The position numbers and the translations under genes were made by a program. A stretch of DNA of 64,000 nucleotides from Flavobacteriales bacterium (GTDB lineage: Bacteria > Bacteroidota > Bacteroidia > Flavobacteriales_F > PHOS-HE28), in contig JADKJM010000007.1 of NCBI GenBank assembly GCA_016721005.1, positions 1-64,000 on the forward strand, given 5' to 3'. The notes under the pieces are model-generated. The model did no database searches. It was not told where the DNA came from and saw only the letters and a program-made list of their open reading frames with translations. Numbering within the stretch: the first letter of the stretch is position 1; every line of letters starts with the position of its first letter. Below are positions 44,681-55,500 of this stretch, in pieces.

Positions 44681-47404
44681 ATGCAACTAGGACCAACGAA
44701 ACTCATCGCCATCCGCTCCGGTAGCTACGACTACGCTGAAGTGGAGTTGGGCAATTCCATCCAACTGGTCGGACCGAACAACGCGGGCAAGACCACGTTG
44801 ATCAACACCCTGCAGTTCCTGTACCTCGACAACCGGAACCAGATGGTCTTCGGCGACCACGATGCGGAGGCGACGCGCGAGTACTACTTCCCCGATCACT
44901 ACAGCTACTTGCTGTTCGAGTGCCAAGGACCGAAGGGTATATACATCCTCGGCTGGCGCGGACAGAGCAAGGCGAGCGGCGGCGATCCCATCCGCTTCAC
45001 GTATGATGGCGGATACGACATGAGCGATTTCCTGACGGCTGATGACCACGTGGCCGATCCGAAGACCGTGCTGGCGCAACTGGAGAAGCGCAACTACCGC
45101 GAACTCCGCGAACCGCAGGCACACCGTGAAGCGATCCTGGTGGCCACCAAGGGCGAGAGCAACGGCCTCGGCATTGTTCACCTGACGGAAGTGGAACGTT
45201 ACGCGCACTTCAAGGAGATCCTGAAGAACCTGCTCAGCCTACGCTCCATCGACCAGCACGAGATGAAGCGCAGTTTGCTCATGCTCGCGAGCATTCCACC
45301 GAACAAGCCTGCGCTCGAAGCGAACCGCTTGATGACGGAGGAGTTCGAACGCATCCGCGACCGTCGGATGAAGTTGAACACGCTGAAGAGCGAACGCGAG
45401 CGGCTGGAGAAGTACATCGCGATGAGCGATGTGCGCATGTCCTTGGAAGCACGCCTCGCACATGTGTACGGCGACCTCATGGAGAAGCGTCGCAAGGCGC
45501 ACGACCACAACAAACATGTGAAGGAGGCCATCGTGGCCAAGCAGGACGCGTTGGAGAAGGAGAAACTGAGCACGGCAGAGATCCTTAAGGACCTCGACGA
45601 GAAGATCGCCGAACTCGCCGGCTTCAAAGGCCGCGCGGAAGGCGACCTTGCACGCATCGCCGATCTGGGTGCTGGCATGGAGCAGTTCGTGGAGAACCTG
45701 GAACGCGAAGCGTTGGTGAATGCCAAGGAGCGCCTCACCGCACTCGCAAGACAACTCGGCAACGCACAGGAAGCGGATCGCCAACGCACCGCGCGCAGCC
45801 TCGCGGAGATCACCGGTCGCGTGGCGAATACGGAGAAGGCCATCGCCAACTTCGACAAGGCACTCATCACCGAACTGCGCGAAACGCTGAAGGACGAGGA
45901 GGTACGCGGGCTGTCCAAGCTCTTCAACCTGGACCTGCTGAAGTTGCCCGTGGAAAAAGGTGGCGTGGAGTTGAAGAAGCGCAAGCAGATCGACACGTTA
46001 TTGAAGAGCATCGCGGAGAACATCACCGACGACAAGTACGCCGATGCGTTGATGACACTGCCTTTGCCGGACAACAGCCACGCATGGAAGGAACTGGTGG
46101 ATGTGAAGGCGTTGAAGAAATCGCTCACCGACCTGAAGGCGGAGCAACACCGCTTGCAGCAGTTGATGGAGGCGATCGAGAACCGCGAGCAGATCGCGAA
46201 GGAGCGCACCACCGTGCAGGAGGAATGCGACGCGCACGTAGAGACCCTGAGCCGTTGGGAACGCTTGCAGGTGGAACGCCGCGAGGAGCCCCGCTTGAAG
46301 CAGCGCTTGGCTGAAGTGAGCAAGGAGAAGGCGGGATCCGAGGCCAAGCGACTCGAGACGCGCAAGCTCCTGGATGAACTTTCCGCGAAGCTCTACGAGC
46401 AACGCACCGCCTTGAACCAGGAGGACGATCGCTTCAATCGCCTGCTGCGGTTGATGGAACAGTGCGTCGCACCGCCCGACCCGAGTGCAAAGAGCAAGGA
46501 TCCCATGGCCGTGCCCACCGATCCGGAGGACGCCATCGCGCTCTACCACAAGATGACGCTGGAGTTCAGCACCATGTCCCGCGACATGGACCAGCTGCGC
46601 AGCAAGATCGAGAACGTGCTGAAGAGCGATATCATCGGCGCCACGGAACAGGAGACCATCCGCTTGATCAAGGAACAGATCGAGGGCTTGCCCACCTTCG
46701 AGGAAGCGTTGCGCAAGGACTGGGACAACTACCTGCACCTGCTCCGCGCCAACTTCGCCAACGTTCTCAACGGACTCACCGACATCAAGAACGCTGCGGA
46801 GAAATTGAACCGCCGCTTCAGCAAGGTCAGCGTCTCCAACCTGGAAAGCCTGCGGATGGACGTGATGGACCAGAGCGATCTGGTGGGACCACTGAAGGAA
46901 CTTGCCGAGACGGATCACACCGGCCTCTTCGACAGCAGCAGCAAGCTCGACGCCGCCTACCAGAGCTTCCGCAACAAACTGAGTGAGCGCATCACGCTGA
47001 ACTACGGCGATCTGTTCACGCTGCGCTTCACCGTGACCACGCAAGGCGGTCGCACACACAGCTACGACAACCTACAGGTGGAATCGCACGGTACCGCCAT
47101 CACCATCAAGGTGCTCTTCAACCTGCTCGTGTTGCGCAGCATGCTGAAGGAGGATCCGAAGAAGCGCTCGCCGCTGTCACGCGTGCCCTTCTTCCTCGAC
47201 GAGATCCACTCGCTGGATGCCACCAACCGCGCTGCGGTATTGCGCATGAGCAGGGACCTCGGCTTCATGGCCATCACCGCCGCACCGGAACCCGTGAGCG
47301 AAGTGGACGCCCTCTACTTCCTGCGTCCGATCAATGGCCGCTTGGTGGTGCGCAACGAACTGCGGATCGGCGTGAAGTACGATGAGGTGTTAGCGGAGGC
47401 GTAG
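44681..47404 (+). CDS. MukB/MksB/JetC-like SMC ATPase
   Basis: A 907-residue SMC-type ATPase. Walker A is VGPNNAGKTT near residue 31-39. A head segment with YYFPDHYSYLLFECQG and GIYILGWRGQ follows. Residues about 230-700 are charged coiled coil with a short central break. The C-terminal head has a signature-like SHGTAITIKVLFNLLV and Walker B VPFFLDEIHSLDATN near residue 835, then a switch-like FMAITAAPEP. Such proteins with MukF/MukE-like partners form Mks or Wadjet complexes that extrude DNA loops and, in Wadjet, restrict plasmids. It is shorter than MukB (about 1500). The ATG at 44681 is chosen because the frame from 44645 runs into the repeat. No JetD follows; a terminator does. Confidence 0.75.
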   Translation: MQLGPTKLIAIRSGSYDYAEVELGNSIQLVGPNNAGKTTLINTLQFLYLDNRNQMVFGDHDAEATREYYFPDHYSYLLFECQGPKGIYILGWRGQSKASGGDPIRFTYDGGYDMSDFLTADDHVADPKTVLAQLEKRNYRELREPQAHREAILVATKGESNGLGIVHLTEVERYAHFKEILKNLLSLRSIDQHEMKRSLLMLASIPPNKPALEANRLMTEEFERIRDRRMKLNTLKSERERLEKYIAMSDVRMSLEARLAHVYGDLMEKRRKAHDHNKHVKEAIVAKQDALEKEKLSTAEILKDLDEKIAELAGFKGRAEGDLARIADLGAGMEQFVENLEREALVNAKERLTALARQLGNAQEADRQRTARSLAEITGRVANTEKAIANFDKALITELRETLKDEEVRGLSKLFNLDLLKLPVEKGGVELKKRKQIDTLLKSIAENITDDKYADALMTLPLPDNSHAWKELVDVKALKKSLTDLKAEQHRLQQLMEAIENREQIAKERTTVQEECDAHVETLSRWERLQVERREEPRLKQRLAEVSKEKAGSEAKRLETRKLLDELSAKLYEQRTALNQEDDRFNRLLRLMEQCVAPPDPSAKSKDPMAVPTDPEDAIALYHKMTLEFSTMSRDMDQLRSKIENVLKSDIIGATEQETIRLIKEQIEGLPTFEEALRKDWDNYLHLLRANFANVLNGLTDIKNAAEKLNRRFSKVSVSNLESLRMDVMDQSDLVGPLKELAETDHTGLFDSSSKLDAAYQSFRNKLSERITLNYGDLFTLRFTVTTQGGRTHSYDNLQVESHGTAITIKVLFNLLVLRSMLKEDPKKRSPLSRVPFFLDEIHSLDATNRAAVLRMSRDLGFMAITAAPEPVSEVDALYFLRPINGRLVVRNELRIGVKYDEVLAEA

Positions 47405-47424
47405 AACTCGAACTCATTCCATGA

Positions 47425-47454
47425 GAAGAACCCCGGCTTGGTCGGGGTTCTTTC
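47425..47454 (+). terminator. Terminator of the condensin-like operon
   Basis: GAAGAACCCCG (47425-47435) pairs with CGGGGTTCTTTC (47443-47454), loop GCTTGGT, with T-rich end, 21 bp after the ATPase stop. It shows the operon ends here and no fourth gene is co-transcribed. Confidence 0.75.
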
Positions 47455-47488
47455 GTTCCGGATCATTCTCCCGGTACCTTCCGTCGCG

Positions 47489-50400
47489 ATGCGTGATCTC
47501 CGGGGTTCCTTTTCTGTGATCGTATTCCTCGCGACCGCGATCGGAACAGCGCAGGACCTCCGCTTCCAACACCTCACCACCGACGATGGCCTAAGCGACA
47601 ACGCCATCACGTGCGTGTACGAGGATCATGCGGGCTTCATCTGGGTGGGCACCGAGCATGGACTGAACCGATACGATGGCAATGCAGTATGGCAGCCGCG
47701 CGATGGGACGTTGCGCGCGGAGTGGATCACCGGCATCCTCGAAGATGGCGCCGACGCGTTCTGGATCACCACGCGCGAGCACGGACTGATACGCTATGAC
47801 AAGCGCACCGAGGCGGTGAGGCGCTTTCGCAAAGCAGAGAACGACACGCACCGCCTGGCGAGCGAACAGCTCAACGGTCTCTATGAACTCAACGACACCA
47901 CCATATTGCTCGCGTCGCGCGAAGTGAGCTTGATCTTCCTGGACAAGCGCAGCTTGGTATTCACGTACTGGGCCGATAGCACGAGCTTGGATCCGCTCCG
48001 CGCCGAGTCCGCTCCTCCGGCACATCATGGCTGGTGCCATGCCATCGTGCCGCTCGACGAGGATCGCCTGTGGTTGGGTTTCCTGAACTTCAACCAAAGC
48101 TGGGTCGTGGATCGCCACACACTGCGCACATCGACCCTGTTGATGGTGCAACGCGCAGGCTCGGAGACGCAGACCTGCGCGGCTCTCCAGAGCGGGATCC
48201 TCTACACCGGAGGCTGGCAGAACGGCTTGGATGCCATTCCTCTTGGACGCAACGCACCAGCGCATATCCAGGCATCTTCACCCTTGCAGGTGCGCGCCAC
48301 GCCCGATGAGGTAGTGAGCATCGTGCCTTGGAGCAAGGGACGTTTGCTCATGTCCATCCGCCAGCACGGGCTACTCCTTTTCGATCCGGCCGCAGGATCC
48401 TTCACGCGCTTCGCGCATGCAACCAACGACTTCTCTTCCATTGCAAGCGATCAGGTCGGCTGCCTCTTTGTGGATCGGTCCGCCACGGTATGGGTAGGTA
48501 CTTCGAACGGTCTTGATCGCTTCGTACCCGACGTATGGCGCATGCAGGTGCGATCGCTCTTCGGCAACAGCGATATCGATCATCAGGATGTCCACTTCCA
48601 CGCGATCGAAGCACAACCGGATGGCGGTGCGCGCCTGTTCACTTCGGACGGGATCATCACAACCGATGCACGAGGCAGCGCAGTACGGCACATGGCTGTG
48701 CGCGCGAACGGCATGGACCTTCAGCCCACGGTGATCGGACGCGACCATGATGGCGCCCTGCTTCTCGGCACGGAATACGGGATCCTGCGCTATCACGACC
48801 TCAATGACCCGGACCCGCAGGAATTCAGCATCAACGATGGCGGCGGCCATGTCTATCGTCCCGGCAGCATGTTCCAAGTGCGCGGCATCTCGCCGGACAC
48901 GGTGGAAGGCCGTCCTGTGTTCGTGATCGGCACGCTCGGCTTCGGCGTGCATGTGGTGGATGCGGCCACCGCCCGAGTCCTCGGCTGGGGCATGCCCACA
49001 TCAGCCAACGATGCGCAAGCCTTCAGCCTGGTGAACAGCATGGTGCGCGATGCAAGCGGAACTTACTGGTACGGCACTTCGGGCGGGGTCCTTCGCTGGG
49101 ATACGCACATGCCGATGATCCGGTTGACGTTGAAGAGCGCGGAGGCGAACGGCTCGATCGACGTGCCCATGAAAGGAGAGGATGTCCGCCAATTGATCCT
49201 GTTGAACGACACCGTGTGGGGTGTTGCGCGTAACGGTACACTCTTCTCCATCACCAACGGTACGGTCGTCCGTCATGTGCCAACGGGCGGCTCGCGCAAC
49301 ACGATGCTCGGGCTCACCGCCGATCGGCGTGGAACGATCTGGATCGCCACTGAAGATGGGCTCCTCCGCTTCGATCCCCGCTCCGCTGTGTTCACGCACG
49401 TTCCGGTGAACGATGGTCATGCATTCCGAAAACTCACCCGCGCCATCGCCACCCTCACCGATGGACGTATCGCCATCTGCGCGAACAATGCGGTGATCAC
49501 GTTCGATCCGGATGCGTTCGATCAACTCCCTGAGTTGCCGAACGCGTACATCACGTCCATCCTTTCCGCTGGAAAGCCGGTGATGATCGAGAACGGATCC
49601 GCTGAACTATCGTACCGCGCCAGCGTGATCGACATCGCCATCAGCGCCCTCTCGCCCCAACAACCACAACCGCTCAAATTCGACTACCGCCTGGATGGCG
49701 TGGAGACGGAATGGCGCACGATCACGGCGCGCGAAGCGATCCGGTACGCCGGTGTGCCGGTGGGGTCGCATGATCTGCTGGTCCGTGTGCGCGATGCATA
49801 TGGTCGCGCGGGATCCGTACAGCGCTTGCTCACGATCATCGTCATCGGACCCCTCTGGCAGCAGTGGTGGTTCTATGCCATCGCACTATTGCTGATCGCT
49901 GCGGGGTTGTATGCGCTGTACCGCTACCGCCTCGCGCAAGCGTTGAAATTGCAGGCCGTGCGCAACCGCATCGCCAGCGACCTGCACGACGAAGTGGGCT
50001 CCTCGCTCAGCAGCATCACCATCGGCAGCCAGCTCGCTGCGAAACTCAGTAGCGCTGAGAACGAACAGGTGAAGCACCTGATGGCCCGTATCGGCGAAAC
50101 GAGCAGTGAGAGTTTGCGCAGCATGAGCGACATCGTGTGGGCCATCGATCCGAAGAACGATCAGGGGAATGCTCTGGTGAAGCGCATGCGCAGGATCGCG
50201 AACGAACTGCTGGAGAGCAAGGGCGTCGAGGTCTCGTTCAGCGTGACCGGTGGCGTGGAGGAATTGAAGTTGCCGATGAACGCGCGCAAGGACCTGCTGC
50301 TGATCTACAAGGAAGCCGTACACAACGCGAGCAAGTATGCCGAAGCACGGAGCGTGATGATCGATCTGTCCCGCGCGAACGGTTGGCTAACGATGCGCGT

Positions 50401-50569
50401 GAAGGACGATGGCAAGGGCTTCGACCCGGCGCTTCATCCTGATGGACATGGCTTGGGAAGCATGCAACGGCGCGGTGCGGCGCTCGGGACACGAGTCATC
50501 ATCGAGAGTGCTGCGGGCGAAGGGACGCTCGTTTCCATCCGGGTGGACCTCACGAGAATTCGGGATTGA
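47489..50569 (+). CDS. Two-component sensor histidine kinase with periplasmic propeller domain
   Basis: A ~1026-residue kinase. Signal-like start RGSFSVIVFLATAIGTA. Then ~700 residues of two-component-regulator propeller repeats, e.g. FQHLTTDDGLSDNAITCVYED, FIWVGTEHGLNRYDG, TVWVGTSNGLDRF, TIWIATEDGLLRFDP, followed by a Y_Y_Y domain (FDYRLDGVETEWRTI), one transmembrane helix (WFYAIALLLIAAGLYALY) and a HisKA_3-type core: IASDLHDEVGSSLSSI with the phospho-His near residue 833, and ATPase motifs NASKYAEA and DDGKGFDP. Such kinases pair with NarL-type regulators; the regulator at 58642 is the likely partner, now separated by three cargo genes. The ATG at 47489 is preferred. Confidence 0.9.
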   Translation: MRDLRGSFSVIVFLATAIGTAQDLRFQHLTTDDGLSDNAITCVYEDHAGFIWVGTEHGLNRYDGNAVWQPRDGTLRAEWITGILEDGADAFWITTREHGLIRYDKRTEAVRRFRKAENDTHRLASEQLNGLYELNDTTILLASREVSLIFLDKRSLVFTYWADSTSLDPLRAESAPPAHHGWCHAIVPLDEDRLWLGFLNFNQSWVVDRHTLRTSTLLMVQRAGSETQTCAALQSGILYTGGWQNGLDAIPLGRNAPAHIQASSPLQVRATPDEVVSIVPWSKGRLLMSIRQHGLLLFDPAAGSFTRFAHATNDFSSIASDQVGCLFVDRSATVWVGTSNGLDRFVPDVWRMQVRSLFGNSDIDHQDVHFHAIEAQPDGGARLFTSDGIITTDARGSAVRHMAVRANGMDLQPTVIGRDHDGALLLGTEYGILRYHDLNDPDPQEFSINDGGGHVYRPGSMFQVRGISPDTVEGRPVFVIGTLGFGVHVVDAATARVLGWGMPTSANDAQAFSLVNSMVRDASGTYWYGTSGGVLRWDTHMPMIRLTLKSAEANGSIDVPMKGEDVRQLILLNDTVWGVARNGTLFSITNGTVVRHVPTGGSRNTMLGLTADRRGTIWIATEDGLLRFDPRSAVFTHVPVNDGHAFRKLTRAIATLTDGRIAICANNAVITFDPDAFDQLPELPNAYITSILSAGKPVMIENGSAELSYRASVIDIAISALSPQQPQPLKFDYRLDGVETEWRTITAREAIRYAGVPVGSHDLLVRVRDAYGRAGSVQRLLTIIVIGPLWQQWWFYAIALLLIAAGLYALYRYRLAQALKLQAVRNRIASDLHDEVGSSLSSITIGSQLAAKLSSAENEQVKHLMARIGETSSESLRSMSDIVWAIDPKNDQGNALVKRMRRIANELLESKGVEVSFSVTGGVEELKLPMNARKDLLLIYKEAVHNASKYAEARSVMIDLSRANGWLTMRVKDDGKGFDPALHPDGHGLGSMQRRGAALGTRVIIESAAGEGTLVSIRVDLTRIRD

Positions 50570-50614
50570 TGCACATGCGCGATCGCGGGAACTTCGGGCC
50601 AACGTCCGAAGCAC

Positions 50615-52147
50615 ATGAACAACCGATATCCCCTACTCTGCTTTGCCCTCCTTACCGTGGCCACGATCACTGCGCAGCCAGGGACCCTCGACCCATCGTT
50701 CGGCACCAACGGCAAGGCGATCGCCAATGTGCCGGGCACGTATTGCAGCGGCCAAGCCATCGCCGAGCAAGCCGATGGCAAGCTCCTCGTGTGCGGGCAG
50801 ACCCCTGGATCCACCTTGCTCGTGCGCTTCAATACCGACGGCAGCCTCGATGGCACCTTCGGCAGCAACGGCCTCGTGCTCACCGATGTTGATGTGAGCA
50901 ACGACTACATCGGCAGCATCGCCGTGCAGCCGGACGGGAGGATCGTGGTGGGCGGCAACAAGTTCGATGCGCTGGCCAACGCCGATGTGATCGTGATGCG
51001 CTACCTGCCCGACGGCACGCTCGACGATTCGTTCAGCGGCGACGGCATTGCGGACTTCTCCATCGGCACGTGGGCCACGTATGCCACCGGGTTGGTCCTA
51101 CAGCCCGATGGCAGGATCGTCATTTGCGGCGACCGCTATGTCGGTCCGGGATGGGAGTCCTTCCTCACGCGCTTCAATACGAACGGGAGCTGGGACAGCG
51201 GTTTCGGCACGGTGCAATTGGACATGGCGGCCACCAGCAGCGACAACCTGCACGACATCGCCCTGCAATCCGATGGGAAGATCCTGGTCTGCGGCACTTC
51301 GCTGGATGCATCGGACAACCATGTGGCGATCGCACGGTACAATGCTGACGGCACGATCGATACCGGCTTCGGGACCGGAGGCAAGCTGATGCTCAGTCCG
51401 GGAGGGTCCGGCGATGATCGGGCCAACAGCTTGCGCGTGCAGCCTGATGGGCGCATCCTGGTCACGGGCATCTCCGGTGATGGCAACGACTTCGGCATCG
51501 GGGTGCTGCGGCTGATGCCCGATGGCACCAGCGACGCTTCCTTCGGCAGTGGGGGCTTCGCGCTCATCCCGTTCGGCGGGGACGATTGGACCCAGCCCTC
51601 GCTCGCCCTCCAGTCCGATGGGAGGATCGTGATCGGCGCCGACAACACGAGCGCCTCCACGCCCGACGTGAAGGTCATCCGGCTGAATGCGGACGGCACC
51701 CTCGACAGCGGATTCGGCACCAACGGCATCGGCACCTCGAACGCCACGTCCGGCAACAACGCCGAGTCGGCCGTGCGCACCTTGTTCCTGCACGATGGCG
51801 GTATCGTAGTGGCAGGGTACGCCGAAGCTTCGAACCCGTCCATCCAACTGGCCGTGTGGAAATTCCTGAGCGGGGTGAACGTGGGACTTGCCGAGCAAGC
51901 GCGCCAACCCGATCAGCTCGCCCTGGCACCCAACCCCGCACAGGACAGGTTGGTGATCCGTGGTGCGCACATCCAACGCGGAGGCAGCATAGCGGTACAC
52001 GACCAGAGCGGCCGCCATCTTTCCGTGCCGACCGTGATCAACACCGACCACGCGCTGGTCGATGTCTCCGCGCTGGCACCCGGCAGCTACACGATCACAG
52101 TGCGCAACGCAGACGGCATCATCGCGCAGCGGTTCATCAAGGAATAA
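50615..52147 (+). CDS. T9SS sorting-domain protein with delta-60 repeats
   Basis: A 510-residue exported protein. Signal peptide RYPLLCFALLTVATITA, then six or seven delta-60-type repeats, each with the form 'xPDGRIVVxG...VxRxNxDGTLDxxFGxxG' (DGSLDGTFGSNGLV; DGTIDTGFGTGGKL; DGTLDSGFGTNGIG). The CTD begins LALAPNPAQDRLVIRG and ends NADGIIAQRFIKE. The CTD is very close to those at 55546 and 58550. Likely a secreted surface protein regulated by the adjacent kinase. 45 bp separate it from the kinase gene. Confidence 0.85.
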   Translation: MNNRYPLLCFALLTVATITAQPGTLDPSFGTNGKAIANVPGTYCSGQAIAEQADGKLLVCGQTPGSTLLVRFNTDGSLDGTFGSNGLVLTDVDVSNDYIGSIAVQPDGRIVVGGNKFDALANADVIVMRYLPDGTLDDSFSGDGIADFSIGTWATYATGLVLQPDGRIVICGDRYVGPGWESFLTRFNTNGSWDSGFGTVQLDMAATSSDNLHDIALQSDGKILVCGTSLDASDNHVAIARYNADGTIDTGFGTGGKLMLSPGGSGDDRANSLRVQPDGRILVTGISGDGNDFGIGVLRLMPDGTSDASFGSGGFALIPFGGDDWTQPSLALQSDGRIVIGADNTSASTPDVKVIRLNADGTLDSGFGTNGIGTSNATSGNNAESAVRTLFLHDGGIVVAGYAEASNPSIQLAVWKFLSGVNVGLAEQARQPDQLALAPNPAQDRLVIRGAHIQRGGSIAVHDQSGRHLSVPTVINTDHALVDVSALAPGSYTITVRNADGIIAQRFIKE

Positions 52148-52380
52148 GGTCGGTGTTGCTTTCCATGGATCATCCATCCGTGCCATTTGCTTGCACGGCG
52201 TTCAGGTCCTTCCTTCGAACTCGGGAACAATTGACTTCATGAGCAACTCCCCCATCCGCGTCATCGCCTTCCACAACAAGGACATGGTGTGCGTGGAGGC
52301 ACACCCGGACCTAAGCCAGCATCGGCGGCCTGGACGCGCAGCCGACTTGATCATGATGGACCGTGAAGCATGCTACGGCA
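52144..52380 (+). pseudogene. Remnant of a NarL-type response regulator gene
   Basis: From 52144 to about 52230 this matches 58548-58633, the leader before the intact regulator. From 52240 the coding part matches the start of the regulator (MSNSPIRVIAF), then skips about 45 bp and is frame-damaged up to about 52360 (DMVCVEAHPDLSQ; LIMMD). Only ~30% of the gene remains, so it is a truncated duplicate. Confidence 0.85.
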
Positions 52381-52480
52381 TGGGCGGACCCTTGAACACG
52401 ATGCTCGAGTTCAAGAGCGCACCGGCGCGATCACCTTCGCGAAGGTTGAGGTGTATCTCACGAGAATTCGGGATTGATGG
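52381..52480 (+). pseudogene. Remnant of a histidine kinase 3' end
   Basis: A second frame here reads MLEFKSAP then GAITFAKVEVYLTRIRD and stops. It corresponds to the last ~30 residues of the kinase at 47489-50569, which ends SIRVDLTRIRD. The bases around the stop (CTCACGAGAATTCGGGATTGATG) are shared with the intact gene end at 50550-50572. The rest of this second kinase is absent. Confidence 0.75.
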
Positions 52481-52525
52481 GCACTGGCGGGCGAAGGATC
52501 TTGGTACCGTCAAGATCCCTTGCCG

Positions 52526-55500
52526 ATGAACCCAGCCCTGCGCGTCCCTTATCTTCTTCTTTCCGCAGCGATCTCCACCGGAGCGATCGCCCAGAACCCT
52601 GTGTTCCAATGGGCGGATGGCGTCCGGAATGTGGAGACACCGGGAACCATGGCCATCGTGAACGGCATTTCCGTTGCAGGCGACGGCACCGCGTTCATTG
52701 TGGGCAAGACCTTCGGTCCGCATACGATCGTGTCGGATACGCTCGTCGGCAGCACCTATTTGGCCCGGTACGACCAACAGGGCGAATGCATGTGGGCGCG
52801 CACACCGGGCGGTAACGATGTGGCCGCAGCAAGCGGCAACATGGCTTATGTGGTGGGCTCGTTCAGCGGCACGCTGCAATTCGGCGCCACCACGCTTTCA
52901 GCCAACGGGGTTGATGCCTACCTGGCGAAATATGATGCGGCGGGTTCGCTCCTTTGGGTGCATCAGATCGGTGGTGCAGGCCTCAACAATGCCTATTCCG
53001 TCGCGGTGGACGGACTGGGCATGGTGCATGTGGTCGGACATTTCCAAGGCAGTGCGACCTTCGGTGGCACCACATTGATCGCTACGCACGACAGCACGGG
53101 CTACTTGGCCACCTACGATGCCAACGGTGTGGACCAATGGGCAGTGATCTGCGGCGGCTTGAACTTCTCGGCGAACTACATATCCCCGAAAATGGCCATC
53201 GACGCCGACGCTTCAGGGAACACCTTCGTGAGCGGTGTGTTCGATGATACCGGGACCTTCGGCACCACTACGCTCGCTTCCGCCGATCTCGATGATATCT
53301 TCCTCGCCCGTTTCGACGCGGCAGGCGCATGCACTTGGGTGCGAAAGATGGGCGCCTATTCGGGCAACGAAGTCCATGGCGTGGCTGTGGCCCCTGCTGG
53401 CCATATCTACATCTATGGCGGTTTCTGGGGAGACGATGCCCAATTCTGCGGCCCCACACTTTTCAATTCCCATTTCGGCAATCTGGACATGTTCCTTGCG
53501 GAGTATGACGGCGCGGGTATTTGCCAATGGGCACAACACGTGGCACCGGGCTTCTTCAATGACTTTCCCGGCAACTTGGAAGTGGACGGTCCTGGCAATG
53601 CGTGGATCACGGGCTACTACTTCGGAACCACCGGACTGTTCGGTGCCCTGACATTGACCGGCGGTGGCGCGTTCGTGGCGCGCTATGATCCTGCTGGTAA
53701 CGCCACACTTGCGGAAAGACTGTACACCGCCACAGATGGCATGATCGGCCTGGGCGCCGATGATGACCTGTTCATCGCAGGCAACATTGGCGGGAGCGCG
53801 GTGTTCGACATGGTCGCGGGAACGAACGTGTTCGCGAACTTCGGCAATGGGATGGGTTACATAGCGCACTACGATGCGAGCCACTCTTACCAGTGGGTGC
53901 ATCAGCTGGGCATGCACGGCGCAGCATACGACGCAGCATCCGCCATCGCGTTGGACAACAGCGGCAATGTGTACACCACGGGTAACTACAGCGGGTCCGC
54001 GATCTTCTGCAACGACACGCTGCATGCATGGCTCGCGGGCAGCAGCATCTTCATCAGCAAACGTGATGCGAATGGAAACTGCTTGTGGGAGCGGAGCATC
54101 GGTGACAGGGGTGCGTTCGGCAACACCACGCTCAACGGCGGAACCTCGATCGCCGTCGATGGCAACGCCATCTATGTGGCGGGGAAGTTCGCGGACAGCG
54201 TGCGGTTCGGGAACACATCCTTGGTGAGCGCCGGAGGGACGGATCTTTTCCTCGCGCGGTACGATGACAATGGCAACTGCATCTGGGCGAGGCGTGGCGG
54301 CGGAACGGGCAATGATGCGGGCGCCTCGGTGGGCGTGGATGGTAGTGGACACGTTCTCCTCGCCGGTTCCTACGCCGCCACCGCCAACATCGGGAATGAG
54401 GTCTTCACCAGCCTCGGTTATTCAGATGCGTTCCTGGCCCGCTACGATAGCAACGGGAATTACATCTGGGGCCGAACGATGGGCGGCAGCGGTTGGGACA
54501 ATGCGGCGGATGTGGCCGTGGACGCTTCCGGGAACAGCTACGTGACCGGGCGTTTCACTACATCCGCGGCCTTCGGTGCACTTACCATTTCCGGCACAAG
54601 CGATGCGGGCATGTTCCTGGCGAAATACGATGCGATCGGAGATCCGCTCTGGGTGGTGGGCACGACCGGTGCCGGTTGGCAGGAAGGCACGTCGGTGGTG
54701 CAGAACTCATCAGGGAACATCTACGTGACCGGCTCATTCCAAGGAAGTGCGGGTTTCTGCACCACCACCCTTGAGAGCGATGCGTACTATCACGCGTACC
54801 TCTCATGCTATACACCCGATGGCGGTGAACTTTGGACCGAGCAATTCCAGGTCTCCGGTGAAAGTCACGGGTATGGTCTGGCGGCAAGGCCGGGCGGAAA
54901 CATCGTGCTTACAGGCACCCTTTCCGGTACAGCCACGTTCGGCAGCACCACCCTGACGAGTGGAAGCTATTCCGATGCCTTGATCGCCGCGTTCGAACCG
55001 GATGGCACCAGCCTTTGGGCCAGGGGCATGGGCGGCTCCGGAGAGTGGGATTACAGCATGGCGACCACCTCCGTGGCGGATGCCAACAATGTTTATCTGG
55101 TCGGGAGCTATGGTGGCCTCCTGTTCGATGCGAACACCCAAGGAGGCTCCATCACGTTCGATCCAGGTGATCCACTTTCGACCATTCTCGCGCCGAACGG
55201 ACTTGACGCTTTCGTCGCCAAGTTCAGTGTCGCGGAGACCACGGCGAACCCGGTGAACCCGACCCCGTGCGGTTCGCCGCTCGCAGTTCATGAGGCGAGC
55301 ATCGAACAGCAGGTGATCCTTTCGCCCAACCCCGTCGTGAATTCCCTAACGCTTGCAGGCGAGTTGCCGTTCCTTCCCGGGTCGTCCATCATCGTGCGGG
55401 ACATGACAGGGCGTGCGGTGAATGCGCCCTTCGTGATCAATGCGAACAAGGCGATGGTCGATGCATCAGCACTCGTACCGGGCAGCTACATCGTGTCGGC

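Noticed and set aside
47489..50569. Hybrid two-component protein with receiver and AraC domains
   Set aside because: The protein ends after the ATPase domain; no receiver or HTH is present.
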